This document shows, piece by piece, positions 59,651 through 64,000 of a stretch of DNA of 64,000 bases. The stretch is from Owenia fusiformis (lineage: Eukaryota > Annelida > Polychaeta > Sabellida > Oweniidae). Every line of letters starts with the position of its first letter. Position 1 is the stretch's first letter. The notes under the pieces are model-generated. The model had not been told where the DNA came from, did no database searches, and saw only the letters and a program-made list of their open reading frames with translations. Made by a program: the position numbers and the translations under genes. Location of the stretch: contig CAIIXF020000010.1 of NCBI GenBank assembly GCA_903813345.2, forward strand, positions 3,213,169-3,277,168. Reading direction: 5' to 3'.

Positions 59651-62600
59651 TTTGTGATTATTACTGTGTTTCAGGCCATATTTTTTTTTACAATTTCAGG
59701 TTTCACCATACACTGTACATGCCATAAAGTGCCTCTTTATTGACTAATTTCTTAATTTTTTAACCGCTTTTTTGAAATTCAAAACAAAAGTTTTACATAT
59801 CACATTTTGATAAATTAGGGTAAGACAATATAAGCCAAGCCTTTATAGCTAAGGTAGTTGAGCTGTAGGAGCAACTTGCCATCAAGGATTGCTATACTAT
59901 CCCTCCATTTTAAAAACCTGTTCCTCTGTCAATCCTGCTTTCACTTACGGATATTTCTTAAGTTCATATCTGACCTCTGCTTTGAGATTTGACCTTTCAA
60001 TGACCTTCAAATATTTCACAGAAGTGTTTTTTCAACAGTTCGTTAACTACTAGAAGTCCATATATTTCAGTTTTATCTGGATGTCCCACCAAATGAAAAA
60101 GGAAGGAAAGCCATCCATCTATCAATTCTCAAAATTGACTCAAGTCTAGAAACAAATTCATTATTACAGGCATTTTGGTTTAGGACCACTGCTGGAGAAG
60201 GAAATTGTCTCGAGTGCTAATTTCCACAATCCCTATAATGACTATATTCATGGGCTTTCAACTAGATGTATTCAAAATGGGTGCCATTTTTGTTAAAAAT
60301 TAGACATTGAATGAATTTTTGTGAATTTCAGAAATAATGATTTGATAAATTTACACAGTGCAGTTTTTCTCATATTTCCAATGTGAAACACAGAGCCTTT
60401 GTCTCAAAATGAACTGTAGGGGTTTTGCAAATCAAAATATCCATTTACACTAATTAAATTAACAGAAAAATAATTTTCCCTCATATAATCTTGTTTATTA
60501 TACAACTTCCTTCTGTACATATAATATATAAATCCTATATCCCGAATTTAATTTAGTTTTAATAAATATACAATATTACATACCAACATAAACTTAAGTT
60601 GTGTAATGTGCTTTGAGATAGTAAATGTTCTTGTAACCATGAACCGCAGATTCTATTTCCATTATTTGGCCTGTTTTTTACAACTACTTAAATATGTTTT
60701 CAACGGGCGGTCATATGACCCACCATACTTAAACTATACTCAGAATGGGCATATTTTCAAAGTGCCAAAAATAAAAATTATCCCCATAAACTATATTTAA
60801 ATCTTTGTTTAAAGGATTATGTGTAAATATACTAGATGTTAGAAAGCCATATTTTCCAACAGAAATGAACCAATACCAAAATAGGCTACAGTTTAAAGTA
60901 AATACTACCTGTACACGTCATCAACAGTATTTACAATTTAAATGCCCATTGGCTTTTCGATAGTAGTCTAACATACAACCCAGAGATGTCCAATTTGAGG
61001 CACCCTTCTATGAACTTGCAAAGGCAATTTCTAGAGGCTGTGTGCAAGACTACAGATCAAAGTATATCTTAAATCTCCAATTGCAAGCTCTATAACTTAT
61101 ACACTTTACATCACTGGGAAATCAATAGGTACCATACATATACAAGTTATACAAACCGCGTTTGGAGAGTAAGACATTTTTTAGCAAAATTCTCCAGTGC
61201 CCAAACCTCCATACTATCATTGGCATGAGTAATAATGGACCTGCATCTGGAGAATGTCACGTCATTAACAAAATCAAAAGCTTACAGCATCATGCTCAAC
61301 ATAATGTGAATATATCTTAACAATAATTCTCTCAAATGAGTTAGTTACATGAAATTTTCATCATCAATCCCGGAGCTTCAAAACTTGATCTTAAGACACT
61401 TCACTATTGTGATGAAGTATCAGAAGTTCTATAGCTCTCAGAGAGGATGATCTCCACCTTGCCTTTACCCCCAATCAGTACTCTGAAATCACAGTACCAT
61501 ACAGTACAATAAGAGTATGATACCGTATGATACTGTTAGAGTATGGTATTGTAATGATCATACTGTATGGTACTGTTTTAGTCTACACTACCACATTTTA
61601 CGGTACCATACAATACTGTAGCCAAAATGGTACTGTACAGTATGTTGGAGATGTGAAGTCATTGAAGTTTCATTCGACTGAAAGCAATTCAAATTGATAA
61701 ATTTACCACAAACTTTTATGTGGCGATTCACTAATTCTATACAAGAACTCACAAGTTAACAATGTAAAAAATCTCAGACAGGAAAACCAATTAACAATGC
61801 ATCCTATGATATTTTAAAGATTCTTCAAAAATATCTACCAAACACTTTCTACAATAATATAATGAGAATCTTAGCCCTTATCAGCTAGGATATTTTTTTA
61901 GAAAAAATATTATGATTATAATGTGAGTATAAATTGATTTATGTGTTGGAACTATTCTCCTAAAATATTGTTTTAGTTCTAATCTAAGTGCTTTGTTTCA
62001 ATTATTAAACATCATGATATAATTTATTACTACCCATGTACATGATTATAGACCATGCATAAGATAGCCTATATGGATAGAAAATATGAAATAAAGTTAC
62101 TTTCGAGTGATAATGCAAAACGATGTTACACTGTAAAACGTTCTAATTTTGTGGTGTTTCCTTCAGAGGTTTACTGCATTTTCAGACTTGCGACTTCATC
62201 AATGCAATTTCTCCCCAAAAATCACTAGATTTCTGTTCTTTCCACATGACAGCACACTGAATTGGGACATACCAGTTCAGTGATTTGACACAAAGAAACT
62301 GCAATTAGTACAATGATCTCCCCAGGATTTTTCTCAAATGGGTTTACGAATTATACAAAATTTGCTAAGTCTGTTTTTCAATTCATAAATGCACTTGCGT
62401 CAATGCAAGGAGTTCACTGATGTACATATAGATTAACAAGCAATCATGAAAATAAGCTACTTATGATCATCTTTCACAAATGCAACATTCTATTCAAAAC
62501 AAATAAAGTCTATGTGGATTATTACGATGATAAACTAAATATTTGAACTCACACGTATTAACATATTTAGAAAGCAACTATTGTTACATGTTTATATAAT

Positions 62601-62651
62601 CAATTATTAGGGGATCTGACCAGAACATTTCAGTATGTGAGGGGGGGAATG
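59651..62651. other. Gene-poor DNA downstream of TARS
   Basis: No exon recognised on either strand. The palindromic GTACCATACAGTA cluster at 61485-61645 is the only structured feature I see. Confidence 0.55.
61485..61645. repeat. Cluster of inverted GTACCATACAGTA motifs
   Basis: The motif and its complement TACTGTATGGTAC alternate at least five times in 160 bp, separated by short spacers, allowing several hairpins. It may be a simple-sequence expansion or a foldback element. Confidence 0.7.
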
Positions 62652-62885
62652 TTAGTCATCATCTGAACGCAGGATCCAGTCATCAAATATGAGACCTCTG
62701 TGTTCAGACATTTCCAGTGTATAGATAGCATCAGTGTTTGATAAGGTCAATAAATCCTGGACAAATAAACATAAGAAGTCATGGGGGCCTGTGTTTATAA
62801 ACACTGAGGGAAACAACATGGAATTAGGGCTTGAGGTCACAGAATAATTGTTGCAGTTATTAATGGTGTACATCTGGAATTTTGA
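62652..62885 (-). CDS. Possible terminal exon of an unrecognised gene
   Basis: An acceptor TGCTACCTCCAG precedes a 77-codon open stretch ending in EMSEHRGLIFDDWILRSDDD and a stop. The amino-acid mix is protein-like and the tail is acidic. Any upstream exons would be at higher coordinates, but I found none with confidence in 62886-64000. I do not recognise the family. Confidence 0.3.
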   Translation of the reverse strand, partial: SKFQMYTINNCNNYSVTSSPNSMLFPSVFINTGPHDFLCLFVQDLLTLSNTDAIYTLEMSEHRGLIFDDWILRSDDD

Positions 62886-64000
62886 CTGGAGGTAGCAACC
62901 AGTTACTGGGGAGACCAACGACTACAGAAGTACAAGGCTCTTTACAACTGTACCCAAGAATTGTGTGATCAAATAGCAGACTGACTAGTCTGAAAGTAAA
63001 TATAATATTGCCAAAGAACTACGCATTTAATTTAGCTACCACAAAGTAATATCTGCAAATATCATCACTTAACATACATGTAGCATACAGCACATAGCCA
63101 TTCACAGTTATAACATACATAGAATCAATAATATAATCAATAATGTACAATATGTGTTAGAATGTTATCAGCATACACAGCAAGAAACAACAGTTAACCT
63201 CTCAACTAAATAATATGAAGAAAATAATTATTTGCACTTGAAACTTTAAGAATGAAATACAACAAAACCTATATTATCTGAAAACCTCTCTTATCCAATT
63301 GGCTACCATGTTATGAAAAACTTAAAATGTGAATACCTTTGGCAGCTCGCAGTAGGGTTCAAATTAGATTTTACTGTAGTAGATTAATGCCAACTTAATG
63401 GTACTGCATTTTGCATTAGCATTTAGATTTAACATGTGAACTGAGGTGAAGTGAGAAGGACATGGCTTAGGGATTTTGTTGAAATAACCCAATAGAGTTA
63501 AGTGATCTGATCTATTGGATTTCCATCAATTCAAATTACCCTTTTTACGCAACATGTGTTTTAAAATAATAATGCAAATTAAGCCAATATTAAATCCTAC
63601 CTATGGTAAGTACAGTGTCAATATAAAACTGATGTTTTCAATCAAACAAACCATACTAAGAGAAAGGCATAATGATTCTGATCAGTTAGAAATGAAGCAC
63701 AAGTTCTGCTGGTCTGCAGGTGAAAACAACCTAGGAAACCTTGTTTCCACTCATGATAAGACACATCTTTTTCAATGATATATTACTCCAGAATACCTTA
63801 AAATGCATTAGGACAAATGCCCGTACTATTGCAATACAGCGTAAGAATCCAGGTTTCGTAGGGTTCCAATTAAAATGATAGAAATCCACATAACTTCTTA
63901 AAATCTTGCAGATATATTTTGTGGATATATCGTAATTCAAGAAATATTTATTGGTCCCTTGTAACATTTTAACCCTCATCGGATTTAAGCCAATTGAATA
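62886..64000. other. Unassigned DNA at the right edge
   Basis: AT-rich, with only short open frames and no repeat that I recognise. Confidence 0.5.

Noticed and set aside
63515-63979. Overlapping 82-87 codon frames at the right edge
   Set aside because: No domain, no splice signals forming a gene model, and no similarity that I recognise.

Overview
This window is nuclear DNA of an animal, most likely a lophotrochozoan and probably a mollusc. It is AT-rich, with multi-exon genes with GT-AG introns, animal-specific families (peptidylglycine alpha-hydroxylating monooxygenase, Pygopus, a TMEM53-like hydrolase, cytosolic threonyl-tRNA synthetase) and a very high load of short non-autonomous DNA transposons, LINE remnants and tRNA-derived SINEs. 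The phylum is inferred from overall character only.

Layout. 1-1668: 5'-cut pol fragment (RNase H plus integrase) of a Ty3/gypsy retrotransposon, + strand. 2371-7911: 5' half of a PHM neuropeptide-amidating enzyme gene, - strand, four exons visible, with an array of 78-bp repeats copied from the edge of its active-site exon. 7912-12106: gene-free, repeat-bearing. 12107-19344: seven-exon - strand gene for an unrecognised 396-aa multi-pass membrane protein, whose introns hold tRNA-like sequences, a SINE and a LINE 3' end. 19814-22937: divergently transcribed three-exon Pygopus gene, + strand. 22938-28138: Pygopus 3' region and intergenic DNA. 28270-29487: two-exon TMEM53/DUF829-like hydrolase, + strand. 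30599-58620: cytosolic threonyl-tRNA synthetase (TARS), + strand, 18 constitutive exons plus a candidate 36-nt cassette exon, 724 aa (736 with the cassette), interrupted by many transposons. 58621-64000: TARS 3' UTR and gene-poor DNA, with one possible terminal exon on the - strand.

The most striking arrangement is inside TARS. Two of its large introns each carry a complete, single-exon gene for a Golgi glycan-modifying enzyme: a GT10 alpha-1,3-fucosyltransferase in sense orientation (47788-49116) and a PAPS-dependent carbohydrate sulfotransferase in antisense orientation (55247-56392). Both look like intact type II membrane enzymes. Whether they act together is inference; the nesting and lack of introns are seen directly.

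The transposon layer is unusually legible. A LINE remnant in a TARS intron is interrupted by two different MITEs, one with a TTAA target duplication and one with a 6-bp duplication. Conceptual removal of each element plus one duplicate makes the LINE frame continuous. The second MITE family has another copy at 50662-51117 with its own 6-bp duplication. A SINE sits in a repeat whose unoccupied relative lies 11 kb away, and the SINE and a LINE in the window appear to share their 3' terminal sequence. Two genes (PHM, Pygopus) carry local tandem duplications that copy a splice site. No CRISPR array, operon or prokaryotic system is present, and I found no clearly new defence or biosynthetic system.
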